Part shown: piece by piece, positions 22,099 through 34,813 of the stretch
Layout: each line of letters starts with the position of its first letter
How positions within the stretch are numbered: position 1 is the first letter of the stretch
NCBI GenBank assembly: GCA_001566295.1
Contig: KQ964258.1
Location: forward strand, 682,001-746,000
Length of the DNA: 64,000 nt
Reading direction: 5' to 3'
Source of the DNA: Microdochium bolleyi
Taxonomy: Eukaryota; Ascomycota; Sordariomycetes; Xylariales; Microdochiaceae
Notes under the pieces: generated by a model
Told to the model about the DNA's origin: nothing
What the model saw: the letters and a program-made list of their open reading frames with translations, nothing else
Databases searched by the model: none
Made by a program: the position numbers and the translations under genes

Positions 22099-24447
22099 CT
22101 ACAGCTGAGCCTCCCACTGGTGCCTGCGCTCGCTCTTCTTGCTCCACTGGTGTGTCAGTGCGCTCTCCTTGGTCCGCAGCTTCTCCTCGTACAGAAGGCC
22201 CGTCATGTACTTGTACAGGTAGCTGCTCGCGCCATTGTAGACAATGCTGTGGTCGCTGTCGGTGAACGATCGCCAGTCCACCGTCTCGGCTGTCACGCCA
22301 GCACCCACAAGAGTGTCAATCAGCGCCGCTGCGTTCTGATAGTGCACATTGTCATCGCCGGTGCCATGCATGATGGCGGCCTTGCCCGCAATGTTCTTGA
22401 AGCCGGCAGTCTTGCGCACAGCAGTCCCGTTGTAGCCCTCGGCATTGTCCTGAGTCGTCTTCATGTAGCGCTCCGTGTACATGCTGTCGTAGAACCGCCA
22501 GTCGCTCACAGGCGCGACAATCAGGCCCAGCGAGAAGACGCCAGAGTCGGCCTCGACAACCTTGGCCGACAGGTATCCGCCGTACGACCAACCAAAGATG
22601 CCAATGTGGTCCGCGTCGACGAAGCTGTTGCGCTTGGAGAGCTCTGAAGCAGCCCAGATCTGGTCTTCGGCCTCGAAGCCGCCAAGGTGGGACGTGACCA
22701 GCGAGCGGAAGGCTCGGCCCTTGTACCCAGTGCCGCGGTTGTCCACGGTGTACTGGATGTACTCGAGCTCGGGGTCCGACGCAATGTACGCGTTCCAGCT
22801 GGGCGTCTTGTACGTCTTGCTGACCTCCTGCGAGCCGGGACCACCATACGGCGTGAACAATGCCGCGTACTTCTTGGACGGGTCGAAGTTGGGCGGCAGG
22901 CGCTGCATGACATTCATGCTGTAGCCATCAGGGTGCTCGAGAGTGAAGTAGGTAATGTTGGGCAGTTTGTACTCCTGGAGGCGGTCCCAGAGCACCTGAT
23001 TAGATGTGATGGTGCGCAGAGGCTTCGCCGTGTCGTTGGTGGCATAGAGCTCCTGGTATGGGACGTCAGGACCCTGGTAAGACAGGATGTAGTAGCCACC
23101 TCCCGAGGAGAATGAGGCAGACCACGCGGCAGGCACCTCGACATCGACTAGGGGCGTGGTCTCCTTGGTGTCCCAGGAGACGGAGAACAGGTGACGCTCA
23201 GTGCTGTCACCCTGGGTGGACTGGTAGTAGATGAGCTTCTTCTCCAGGTTGACCTTGAGGACCGCTGTGACTTCCCAGTCTCCCTTGGTGACTATGATCG
23301 GCTCAGAGCCGTCCAGCGGGTAAAGGTAGATGTGCTTCCAGCCCGACTCGTCCGAGAGGTCCAGGTAGTATGGCTTGCCGTTGACGTCGCCGACGAACTG
23401 GATGGCGATGTTGTTGTCAAGCCAGCCATCGCTGCCGTCACGCTCGCGGATCTTGTGAGTCGAGACGGCCCCATACGAGTCCACGTCGACTCTGATGTGA
23501 GTCGACTTGTCCTGTACTCGGTTGTAGGCAACGTATATCAGACTACCGTGCTCCTCGGTGACCCAGGCCACCTCTCCAACCACCAAGTTGTCAGGCGCGT
23601 AGGCATCAATCTTGACAGGGGTCTTGTCCTCTGTCGCAACGTTGACGAGGGTAAGAGAGACGGTGGGGTTGGTGGTGCCAACCTTGGGGTATCTCAGCTC
23701 GAGCTCCTTGGGGTAGACGGGCGCGATCTTCTGGTTGTCCATGTAGTACGGGATAGTGAAGGTCTCAACGCCCGTCTCGTTGAAGCTGAGGAAGGCGAGC
23801 GACTGGCCGTCGGGGGAGAACCACAGGGTGCTGCGGACACCGAAAATCTCCTCCTCGTAGACCCAGTCGGGCACGCCGTGGAACAAATCGGGACCGCCGT
23901 CGGCGGTGATCTGGGCGACGGTGCCGTTCTTCTTGAGGAAGAGGTTGTTGCCGCGCACAAAGGCAATGGCGTCGCCGGTGGGGGCGAACTCTGCATACTG
24001 GATGTCGCCGACCTGGTCGTCGACGAGGGGCTCGGTCTCGCCGGTGGCGACGTCGAGGACCGAGTAGTCGGCAAAGTACGAGTGGCGGTACTGCTTTGTG
24101 TAGTTTGTGGCAAAGAGGACCTTTTGGAGATCGCTGCGGATCCAGTACTCGTGGAGGTCCTCGGGGATGCGGTCGGCGGGGACAAAGGTCTTGTTCTCGC
24201 TGGTGATGAAGTTCTCGAGGACAAGGGCGTTGTCGGCGCCCTGGAAGATGTACTCGCCGTCCTGGCCGCCCGAGAGCCAGCTGACCGAGGTGGAGCTGGC
24301 GCGGAAGCGGCGGTTGACCATGGTGTCGTTCCAGGAGACGAGCTTGTCGCCGCCGCCGAGGGGCTGGTGAGGCTGGCGCGGGGGCTCGATGGCGAGGACC
24401 GCCTGGAGCAGGACGGCCGCAGCCGCGAGGGTCTGGTGGGATCTCAT
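22099..24447 (-). CDS. dpp4: Secreted dipeptidyl peptidase IV (S9B), 782 aa
   Basis: Single exon. A signal peptide spans about residues 1-19 (LAAAAVLLQAVLA). An N-terminal beta-propeller carries the DWVYEEE motif, with Glu198-Glu200 binding the substrate N-terminus. The C-terminal alpha/beta hydrolase holds Ser621 (GWSYGG), Asp698 (HGTGDDNVH) and His733 (DSDHSI). The spacing matches the human triad 630/708/740. It lacks the N-terminal membrane anchor of vacuolar Dap2-type enzymes, so it is the secreted form. Several NxT/S sequons (NDT, NKT, NYT, NGT) suit a glycosylated extracellular enzyme. It removes X-Pro or X-Ala dipeptides from peptides and supports extracellular protein use; it is often a secreted factor and allergen in moulds. 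No intron, as is common for this gene. Confidence 0.96.
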   Translation of the reverse strand: MRSHQTLAAAAVLLQAVLAIEPPRQPHQPLGGGDKLVSWNDTMVNRRFRASSTSVSWLSGGQDGEYIFQGADNALVLENFITSENKTFVPADRIPEDLHEYWIRSDLQKVLFATNYTKQYRHSYFADYSVLDVATGETEPLVDDQVGDIQYAEFAPTGDAIAFVRGNNLFLKKNGTVAQITADGGPDLFHGVPDWVYEEEIFGVRSTLWFSPDGQSLAFLSFNETGVETFTIPYYMDNQKIAPVYPKELELRYPKVGTTNPTVSLTLVNVATEDKTPVKIDAYAPDNLVVGEVAWVTEEHGSLIYVAYNRVQDKSTHIRVDVDSYGAVSTHKIRERDGSDGWLDNNIAIQFVGDVNGKPYYLDLSDESGWKHIYLYPLDGSEPIIVTKGDWEVTAVLKVNLEKKLIYYQSTQGDSTERHLFSVSWDTKETTPLVDVEVPAAWSASFSSGGGYYILSYQGPDVPYQELYATNDTAKPLRTITSNQVLWDRLQEYKLPNITYFTLEHPDGYSMNVMQRLPPNFDPSKKYAALFTPYGGPGSQEVSKTYKTPSWNAYIASDPELEYIQYTVDNRGTGYKGRAFRSLVTSHLGGFEAEDQIWAASELSKRNSFVDADHIGIFGWSYGGYLSAKVVEADSGVFSLGLIVAPVSDWRFYDSMYTERYMKTTQDNAEGYNGTAVRKTAGFKNIAGKAAIMHGTGDDNVHYQNAAALIDTLVGAGVTAETVDWRSFTDSDHSIVYNGASSYLYKYMTGLLYEEKLRTKESALTHQWSKKSERRHQWEAQL

Positions 24448-27400
24448 TGTCGCGCGGGGTCAGCGGCAGCAGAGGGATGAAGCCTGAGCCAGAGAGAGGA
24501 CGACCGTGTGCCCGGACGCCGGGACGCGGCGAAGCCTTATGTACCCGCGATGCTTGGCGGCCGGTGACGATTGCCCATGTGCGGATGGCGTGTGGTCTGG
24601 CATTGAGCGATTGTTGCGCTGGACGGGTCGGCGGGCGGAGAGGCATTTGGTGTTGGCTGATCATGCCCGGCCTGGGCTGCCGTGCCTTCCTCTTCCAGTT
24701 ACACACAGTTGCACCGGCACCACTCTTATCGCCTTGGCACGACGGGGAGGGCGATGCCCCCCGGGAGGCGAGATGAGCTCATGGGGGGCCCGGGGGCACA
24801 ATGGCAGGAAGAGAAGTGTTGGGACAATGCAGTTGCGATTATACTACAAAGCACTGCAGTGACGATGGTCTTTGCGGAGATAGGTCAATTGCAATCGAGA
24901 GCAGGTGGTCCGGCGAGGTTCCCCGTCCGTCTGTGAAATGTCCCGCCCGCCAGCCACTCCCGCGCCCTCCCCCGCAGCGGCCCCCACTGCCGGCTCGGCG
25001 GCGCCAGGGGTTCCCCTCACGGACAAAAAGTTAATCAAACATCCATCTACTTCCCTGATTGAGCCATGACGGCCAAGGCACGTGTCCGGGTTCAGACAAC
25101 ACTTCAGGAAGCCATCCCGCCCCCGGGACCTGGCAGTCACGGCACAGCACCAGTCGCTGTGGCCCGGGCCACTGTGTCTCCTCGCTCGTCTGTCATGATG
25201 AACTTCCATGGCAACCAAGTAACGTCTACAACCGCTGCGTCATCGACCAAGCTCGACTTGGTCCCCGATACACATCCGGCCAGGCCATGTAGCCGCTACT
25301 TTTGAACACCATGGGAAGATCTGTGGGAGGGCGCAGTTTACAAGGAAATCTTCGACGGCAATCATGCTTCGTGAGTGGAGGGACGTGGTGTGGAAATACC
25401 TTGAGACACATTCAGTAGGAAATCACACTTGCAAGTCTTGCATCGTGACGGCAAGTCTTGGAAATAAGCAATAACAGGCCAAGGGCTGGGGACACTGGGG
25501 CATCGTGTCGAGTTTCACGTCGCGGCGTGCAAAGGTTGCTCTATTTATTACACCCAAGGATGGCCACAGAAGACACACAAATTAATTGCTTACCGACAGC
25601 AAAGTTCCATTACTAAGTTCATCCCAGCGTCTTCACCTGCGCATGCCCCGTGAGTTACGTGTCACGGCCAAAAGGCTCCTCCTCATTATTTTCCTTGCCC
25701 GATTCAAGGGCGACAGGAACTGCGTTCTCGAACCTTCAATAACCCAGGAAAGATTCAGAATGAAAATGCGTGTACAGCCTCTCAAGTCGTGCTCAACATC
25801 TCCAGCATCCTCCAGTTCAAAGAGAGCCTGCCAAAAGTCTCCCTGTTTTCGGACACGGGGCATAATGTTTTGACTGATTTTCTGCTGCCTGATCTGTACA
25901 GGACGTGTTGCGGCCATGGCTGACGGATGTCGCTACAACGCCACACGACTTCACTCTTCCTCACGCACGATATGTCGGGCGTGATCTGCTCTTACTGCGC
26001 ACACCAAGCACAAACCTACCCGGCCGCCAAAGAGTCCTGTATGTTCGTTTCTTTCTATGGGGCCGCTTCCGTACACTGCTCATCAAATCTACCATCACCT
26101 CGATCGATGGCCTCAACGACTGGACCGTGAATCTTGTCTAGGACTTTGCAAGAATGGCTGCTTTGCTCTCATGATTGGCCGAGGGCAGATTCAATCATAA
26201 ACAGCGCCCGCCTCCCAAACATAGGATTGCGTGTGAATGCTGTGACTCATACTTCGGTCCGCGAAAAACTTCGATATCACCACACCCGGGAAGGGGCAAG
26301 CGCAGTCATTGTCCCGGAGTCACATGAGAAGCACTGTCCTAGTACCGTTGACCGTGAAGCAAAAGACAGGCAGCGCTCGATTACGACTACATGCACTGAG
26401 ATGCGTGCCTGAGGGTGCATAGACACGTATGCGGAGGAGGAGGCAGCCTGCTTGCCCTGGTCCTCCATGGTGAGGCGACGAGACGCGACGCGAGGGCAGT
26501 CTGGATTATGATTGAGCATCTGATTCACAGGTGGCACCAATAGCATTACAGACCGAGAGTTACCATCGCGCTCTTTCCCTTCTGCCTTGCAGTGGCGAAC
26601 TTTCGCACCTGGCTTCTCAGTGGCCAATCCTTGAACAGCGAAAACCATGTGAAGCCGGGATGTCCGCGGTCGATGAAGATGGAGATGACTCACCTAGTCT
26701 CGCACGGTGTGCCACTTCTCCTGGCGATTCCAGGTCCAGAGACTCTCACGATGCTTCTTCTCGCTGGCTTCACTTTCACGTGAATTCGCCACCTCGGGTT
26801 TTTTCGCCTCTCGCCAAGGGGCTCTGATAGGGTACCGATCCGCCGGGTGTGGCATGAGGCACTACTCGACACCATCAAAACTGGTCAGATGACTCTTTCA
26901 ATTCAAACAATCGTTACAAAGTTTCATCGTATTCGTAAAAATGGCTTTCCTAATAATTATGTAGACTGCTACTCTGCACATATCACGATGAGGTTGAGTC
27001 TTCATCCAGTTGAGACAAAAGTGGAACCCCAGCTCATCCCTGCAACCAATTGTCTTCCCTGAAGCTATTCTAGATTTCCTATCTACCCTCGACTCGGGTA
27101 AACTCTCGAGGAACCCTGGGCCCTCCGTGGCCGTGAAGTACAACAAGCAGCATGAAGCCGACTCGGGCCTTCAGGTACATGACGTCCCGATCATGGTGCC
27201 AAGCAGAGGCAGCATTTGGCGCAATGCCACACCCCCAACGATGGCCGGGCCCCTTTCACTAGATTACCTGCCTTGGCTACCCTAAGCCTTGGTACCTTGA
27301 CGCAGCTGGGTGTTGGCACTGCATGGAAAAGCCCTGTGCATCAACAAGGCCTGCTCTTCACCTTTTTTTTCTTGGCCCGACGATGGGCCGCGCTGTTCAG

Positions 27401-28630
27401 CTTGTGTTCGGAAGTCCGGGACATCTGCCCGGGGCGCAACAGCAACGTGAAAAAGTGAGGACGCGCCCAGATGGGTCTGCGCGGGACACCTTATGAATGG
27501 AGATGATTCGCTAGACGACAGCGTTCTTTGTTTCGTTGGTTAGGCTGGTCCTTCTCTGCGCCTCGCATCGCGGGCCTCGATGAGGTCCCGAGCCGCTGCG
27601 AGGACGCTGAGGCCTCCCTTGGCGTGCTTAACTCGTGTGATAAGGTAGCTCTTTGACTGGACCCAGGCGAGCTCGCGGACTAACAAAACTGCTGCTATCG
27701 GGACACGATGACAGCACAGACACATAGTGGCCGATGGACGGCCGGACATTCCCGATGCCACGCGAAGCCATGCCATGCCATGACTCGTCGTTCAGCCATA
27801 ACGACATCTTCATTCTCTTGGGCTCCTCTGCAAAGCGCCATCCGCCACCCGGGAGTGCGTTTATGCGTGTCAAGCAGTGCGCAAAATCTCAATAGTTCAA
27901 CCCCATACGTACAACGGGTAGGTAAATGCCGGTACGTACCACTGATATGGACATAGCGAAGACCTAATTATGCTCTCTTCGCTGAGTGTCACGTGACTCA
28001 TGAAAAATCATGGCTCTTAACTGTGTATGTATATTTTTCCTTGTGCGTCCAGGATCTGCTTACCTGGTGATGGCCTCAGCTTAGTTAAGGGGGCCTGCCC
28101 GGCTCTGGTTCCGTATCACTGGCTCGACCAATCAGACTGCGGTCCAAGTCCGTCGACCCTGGACCATCAGGCTAACAACAAACAAGAGGGTTTAGCTCGC
28201 CTTGGTCCTTCAACCACCCAAAACCGACAACCTGCAACGCCCTGGGGTGGCCCTTGTGCCGTGTGCAATACCTCACGATTTGCCTCATTCAGTCCTAGAA
28301 GCACCTCGCTTCATCCGTACGTCCGGAGGCCTGCGGGCTGCCGCTGGTTTGCTGGCGCTGTTCGGCCGGAGCAGACCAAACCGGGGCGCTGCCCAACGTC
28401 AAAACCACCCCTTTTGTCTCAAGGGGAGAAGTGGGAACCATCGCCCAAGGAACGCATCAAGCGGTGAGAGAGCTTTGAGCAGCGACAACGGCAAGAACAA
28501 CTCAGAACACTGCCCGCCTTTGCCATCATCATTGGGTTGTTTTATTCGGTTTTTTTCCCTTTTCTTGCCCCGCCTGTTTGGTCGAGATGACCAATGCTGG
28601 GAGCAATAATATAATGAGAAGTGGAAAAAG

Positions 28631-28657
28631 ACAAACAAACAAACAAACAAACAAACA
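28631..28657. repeat. (AAAC)n microsatellite
   Basis: About six perfect ACAA-type tetranucleotide units in intergenic DNA. Confidence 0.85.
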
Positions 28658-30231
28658 GAATACAAAAAACAGCAACAGGAAGGATCATCAGAGGTTCGCT
28701 TAGGTAGGGCTTCGTTGTGCCTTCTCTGCATCTCACAGAACTTTGCATGATTTCCTTCTTGGAAAATTCAAACTCTGAACAACTGAACCTCCTGCAAGAG
28801 GAAGATGCACGAACATGTGTTATGCAGCAGGTGCACCCTGCCTGCGTCCCTTGACTACGGACGTCACGGCAACAGATCCTCTGCACACGCCCTCCCGTCC
28901 CTAGACCGTTTTTCAGTCTTGCTTCCTTGCTGTCTTCGAAACTTGAATAAAGTCTGTCGTTCGGCTTGGGCAGCAGCGTCGCCATCGACGCACACCTCCT
29001 TCATGCACCGAAGCTCCGCAGTCCATGCAGGCTGCAGGCTACTGCGCGCTGGACGCTGCACGAGGGGGAGGAAACTGGAGCCACGATCCTGAGAGACCGA
29101 CGCCCGCCCAGACGCTCGCACGAGATTGGCTGCATCGAGGGTTTGGGTAGGCTAATCATGACATGAACTTGCAGCAAGACCGCCCTGCCCGCGGCTTTCC
29201 TTCCCAGCTCTCGTTGAGCAGGGGAGGCGTGTGCATACATGCCCTGCGCGCATGTCCGCGACTTGACTTTTTTTGCTCACCTTCCAGTCTCTCCGCGGTG
29301 ACGACCAAGGAAGCATTCTGTCGCGTGGCACCAGACACACTGCTGCCTTTTGCAGAACCGCGGCGATGGGTCCAGCTTCAGCCAGCTTAGCCCCAGCATC
29401 GGTTCATGATTCGAGGACCAGACCTATGAGGCCGCCAGAGGCAGTACTGCCTGTCTCATACATTGCGGCGAAAGCCCAGCCAGGCGGCGACCAGGCTTCC
29501 AGAAAGGACATGCATACGAGCCTGCAAGGTCCTCGACCAATATCAAGTCGCCAACGAAGAGAGCGCGCTGCTTGCCCGGCCGTGGCATTGCGCCAGGACC
29601 AGCTCGAAAGCATTCCGCCGGACCAGAGGAACCTTCAGCTTAGGATGACGAGTGAATTATGGAAACAGCGGGATGTCTGGCGTTGAGAGCCTGACACTGG
29701 CCAGCTATCGTGCAGTCCGTGACCAACGTGAGGGCATGGTAGCGGTGGGATGTTGTTAGAAAGCATGCCAGGCCGTGCTGCCCTGGCGCGCTTCTTGCCC
29801 GAGTCTCACAATCTTGTCTTGTAGAAGTCCGCCTTTTGATAAGCAACCTTCATTCTGACGCGAAACCACGCGACTTCAAGAAGGGAGATTCGCGAGTGGT
29901 GTCTGCTTCAGAGAGCACGCATGCCCACAAATAATTAGGTCTCTCCTTGCCGAGTCGTGGAAACCATTCCTCGCCTATGCTCTGCAGCGAATCGAGGTGG
30001 CGGTGCTACGTCACATGCTGAGACAGGACTTTGATGGCGTGGCAGCTTCGCCAATAGCAGAAGGTCTTCCAATAGTTTTAAGGTAATCTGTGCGCAGTCG
30101 GTGGCCCTCGCCAAATGAGGCTGTCTTGGTGGGTGGATATAAATGCCGGTGGTCTGGAACAGTCGGTGTGGCTACCTCTTCACGCTTTGATCGTATGTCT
30201 AGTGACACGCAACAGTGGAGCGGGATCTTTC

Positions 30232-30247
30232 AAAAAAAAAAAAAAAA
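30232..30247. repeat. Poly(A) run, 16 nt
   Basis: Sixteen consecutive A in intergenic DNA. It could be a slippage tract or the tail of an old retroposed element; no element is recognisable next to it. Confidence 0.8.
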
Positions 30248-33200
30248 CCCAATGGCGGACACGCCCTGTATGCCTGAAGGTCATCGTGGGCATCCGGAAC
30301 TCCGACCGCAGTCGTCCCAACAACTATGGGCGGGCCTGGGTTTAAACAGGAGCAGCGCAGTGATGGCAACGGAGTTTCGTTCGGTGGAGTTCTGATGATA
30401 CAATATCTCGTTTAGGCATAGACTGTTGGGTTAGGGGATGGACGGGAGTGTGCTTCGTAGGCTGGTCGCCAAACTAGGCCGCCGCCGAAGTGAATGGTTG
30501 GCGTCCTGGTTCCGGCGACATCCATCCAATCGGCTGCCTGACAGGCCATGCATTGTCGTCCCCGTTTTGGCGGCCACAGCCATACACACGCCAGAGATGC
30601 AAGTGAGCCCACAGGTTGGACATTAATGCAGCGAACAGCATGGCTGCGCTGGGCATCAGGGCGTCGAGTCGAAATCGGCAGCCACAGATGACGCTCAGCT
30701 TACAAGTCCAATGCCGTGAGTCATACTCCTTGGGCCTGCGCCTCAATCTTGGGGCAGTCGCTCGCTCAGTTGTTCCCGGTCGTTTGGGGAGGATAACACG
30801 GTAGGGGCGGAGTTCCAGGGAACGAGTCGTTATCGCCGTGCGCGCCGGACGGCAGCTTCGAGCCCGACCGGAGCAAACGGCATGCGGAATTGACAAATGC
30901 AAATTTTCTTCCAGATGCTGGTCTTTGAGATTGTCTCGAAATGCACAGGCCGGCGCATGGATGTCTCACCGGCTTGCTTGGGGCTCGAGGCCACCAAAAA
31001 CCAGCTAGGGGGGTGTGCGGTACAGGGGAGGCTTGGGCGAACGGGTAGTTGGCAGGGGTCTGCTTGTTGCTTTTAATGTCAGAGTGTCAGTCCTGCAGGC
31101 AATGGCGAGGCAAGGTGTCCATCTGCTCACAACGCAATTTCAAGGCGAGCAGTGCTTGCGCGCGGCAGGTACTGCGTATGGAAGGCCTCGGAAGGGGACC
31201 CTATTGAGTCGGGTCGGTCCAACTCAGATGCTTCCCATCTGTGCGATGACGGCACTGGCAGTGGAGCGTCGAGATCCATGCTCCTCCTGTTGAAATGTCG
31301 CCTCAGCCACATGGTATGGCCAAGGAATGGCACAGTCTCAGGCACTGTGCCATCCGTGGTATTGTGGTCGCGGACGGCTGATGAGTGGCGGCGGAATTCA
31401 AGTCCGCCCAGAAGAAGAAGCGACCTGGGACCCTTATGATTTCGGCCCGTTGGCTCCTTGTCTGTATGTGAGTCGATAGTGCCAACCCTTGTCCGATGAG
31501 CCGTTTCGGCAGGTCAATCTGGCTGTGGAAGGCGAGGTGCGCGAGGTCTTTTAGACTGCGAAGATGACTACAAGACGCGATGGAACCAGTCCGGATTTGT
31601 TGTGGGCAAGGGTCCAAGGAGGACGTTGGGGAATCATCACTCAGACAAAGCAGATGGCGGGGAGAGTGATGAGAGTCGACCGCGGAGGCACTCGGCTGGC
31701 TGAGATCCTGAACCTCATGCTCTGCCTCTGGTGCCGGGTCAGGCAGGGGCCGTGAACGAATGCGGCGATCCAAGCGGCGGCGTCGGGAGGTGCATGATGC
31801 AGGCTGCAACGGAGGGAGCAGACGCGATGAGATGCATCACGCACGGCGAGACTGGGCCGACGAGGGCTCTGGCGAGTCGTGAGCAGCGACTGCCAGGCCG
31901 AGCAGAGTTGGGAGGCGGCAGATCGGCGTGGAGTGCAGTGCCGGGTGGGCCCAGCGGCGGCCAAACTCCACGTTTTGGCTGCGCTGCTCCTCTTCCCCGC
32001 CATTCCACCACGCACGCGGCTGCAGCAGTGCGGGTAGGCAGGCCACGATCATGTCCACAGTGGCGGCTCGGGCAGGGTTCCAAGGTTTCCTTTGACAGGT
32101 GCAAGTGGCCTCGCTCGATCGTCCCGTCCTGTCGCTCGGTACCCTATAGGCACCGAGGATCACGAACCAGCAGTGCTTGGGCCTGTGAGAGAAGCCGCCC
32201 GTGACAGCCATCGTCACACCGGCACGTCGGCGATCGCCATGCGGCACCATGTGCTCGCTCTCGCCAAACACCGATTGCTAAGCGCCGGATGGGACAGCTG
32301 CCCACCACACCTCGAGCCTCGAGCTGTGCTCGAGGACGTGCTGGTTCGTGGACCACCAATCAGCCAGGCGACGCAGCCCGGCACATCTTGCAACCGTCCC
32401 ACGTGCAGCCCTTCAACAAGTCCAGGCCGCTTTGAGCGGTTCGCATACACAGCGTGCGCTCCGACTGGGGTCCTGCGCCTGCCGAATCACGCTGGTGTGC
32501 GTAATGCTCCGTACACACATGAGCATGCAACGGACGAAGTCTTGTGCGCTTCAGGTCGTGGACTCTGGAGGGGATGACGACTCGTGCGTGCATGCCGAAT
32601 ATTCATGCCTCCACAGTCGTGAAGACAATGCACTCACCGAGGCACGGCGTAATGAATCAGTAACCGCGGACCTTGAGGAAGGGTTGGTTATCGCATCACA
32701 TCTCTCGAAAGGTAGAGTAGTTGGCTCAAAGTGAGTCAAAGTCCTGCCGCGCCCGATTGGTGCTTACCCCCTCTCCCGGTGCAGGCCTGTCACACCCACA
32801 GCACCCGTTGCACCTTGCACCTTCCCACTTTACAGGCTGGTGACGCCGGAGAGGCTGCCCGCCATCAGCACCATCTTCGTCATCTATCCATCAATCAATC
32901 AAGTGGTCGTCCGTCGCGCGTGCCCCCCTCCATCGACTTGCCTTATGCCGATTACCCGTTTCTACATGAACAAGGCTGTGCGCGCTCTCTACACTTCTGC
33001 ACCTCTACACTTCTCACCTTTCACAGACAATCTGGCTCGACTTGGCCATCAACCCTCGCAAGTGAGGATCAGGCTTGAGACCGGCCCGACCTGACTGGCG
33101 TCATTCGCCGTGCGGCAGCCTCATAGCATATCTTCATTCACCCGACCCACTGCGCAGCCCCTTCACTTCATCTTCCTCCTTGCCGCTCATAATTTGCGGC

Positions 33201-34813
33201 TGGCTCACCGAGGTGTATCTGCGTCAGACATCGTCCCGCAGACCGGCTTGCTGCCTAGCAGCCGTTGGCCCAGCGCTCCGAAGCCCATCCCTGGCGCCCC
33301 ATAGCCTTCTCTCAGCCCAAACAGTGTCGCCCGTGTGCTGCTAGGCTGCTTAAGCCTGAAGCCCGAAGCAAAAGCAAAGGTGCGCGACAACGCCGGTCGA
33401 TTTGTTTCTTTCTCTTGTCTATTGTGTTGTGCACACAGCTTACCATGTGTCACAGACAGTCTCTCGCATGCGAGTACCATACGAATCATTCAGGCCTCTG
33501 CCGCTCTGGACTGCTGAGACTCTGGACATCTGAATGTCCGGACCACTAAAATCACTGAACCACTGTGCCGGATGGCCCCTGTCGCCGACCGGTGCGCTCA
33601 TTTCGGAAACGAGGTCATTTCGCTAAGAGTCAGGTCAACCATCCTGCACTCTGGGAATCCCCGGCTTCCGGCTTGCGCAGTCCCACACTGCTAGTTCGCC
33701 GAGAGAGACCACGGACCACAAAACAAGAGTGAAGGGCGCGGCCTTCGGTGCTAGCTTCCCAAGCCAGGGGTCTCCGGCATGTTACGCGGCACACTTGCGC
33801 ATAACGGGAAACCTTCGACTCTGTCCGACCCATAAAGCCTGGGAGGCAACCTGCGGACACGACCAGCCGCTCCACAGGGCGTGCAAGCGAGTGATTCCTC
33901 CAAGTGAAAGAATCAAGAGCCAAAAGGACAGTAGCCACTCCGAGATCGTTACTTGTCCTGTGAATCAGAGTACGGGACTGGCAGCCACCTGAACAGAGAC
34001 AAGGGGTTGGTCAGAGCCACCCGTCCACAGACACGGGCTTTGCTCAAAGTGCGAGTGGAACGTTCTCGGACCGTGTGGCTGGTACCGTCTGGTCTTTGTC
34101 TGACTAAAAGGAGGCTAAGTGTTCTGCGTCCTTCCACAGGCCGACCACCCCCCTTGACCAGGGGCGGGATCCCATAAGCACACCCCCCTTCACAGTCATC
34201 TCCCTGCAGTCCTCTCGTGCTGCGCAGTGCTCAGTGCTCACCACCCCCTGAGCCCAGTCTGCCATCCCTGCCGGCCCACCCGCCCCTGCACGCACACACC
34301 CGTGAGTCGCGTCCAGTTTTTTTTCGCTGCGGCCAGCAACCCAAAAATTCCAGCACTCTGCGTACTCCTTAAAGTAGTGCCCACCCGCACACCGGCGCCA
34401 AAGCTGCGAGCCTTTTTCTCTCCCATCTGGCTACTGCCATACAGTCTCGACTGAACAACATCACTACATCACACTTCCCATTCAACACAGTCTGGACCAT
34501 CAGAAGCGTCCAGCACCTTCCACACGGATCCAGTCAGAGTCGTCAGCGCCACGGCTTTGATGCACAGCCTCCCACGGGGACTATACAACTAAACTTGGAC
34601 ATGTTGGCATACCGAAGACGATTTCCCTCTCCGTTCCTCGACGACATACCCAGGTGACGTGGATCACGACACACAACATACCAAACAGCGGTGGAATCCC
34701 AGCACTGAGCTTCACGGCTAAAGCCAGCGTCGCAGTGGGGGCGATCGCAGTTGTTTCTGGACGTTGATTTTGAAACAGTGGATGTCCGCAAGACATCGCA
34801 AGAGACAGGAAAG

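Larger units (their letters stand above)
24448..34813. other. Gene-poor region of 10.4 kb
   Basis: Read on both strands, I find no frame with coding character, no transposase or reverse transcriptase motif, and no tRNA. It holds an (AAAC)n run near 28631-28657 and an A16 run at 30232-30247. The base composition stays mixed (not AT-rich), so it does not look like RIP-degraded transposon DNA. The last kilobase is C/T-rich and probably includes the long leader and promoter of the gp1-like gene. Confidence 0.5.

Noticed and set aside
23191..24480. Open frame of 429 codons on the plus strand
   Set aside because: Exact antisense of the dipeptidyl peptidase IV gene, Val/Leu/Asp-rich shadow composition.
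24448..34813. Transposon or virus-like relic in the long gene-poor stretch
   Set aside because: I looked for reverse transcriptase, integrase and transposase motifs, long terminal repeats and RIP-like AT bias and found none.
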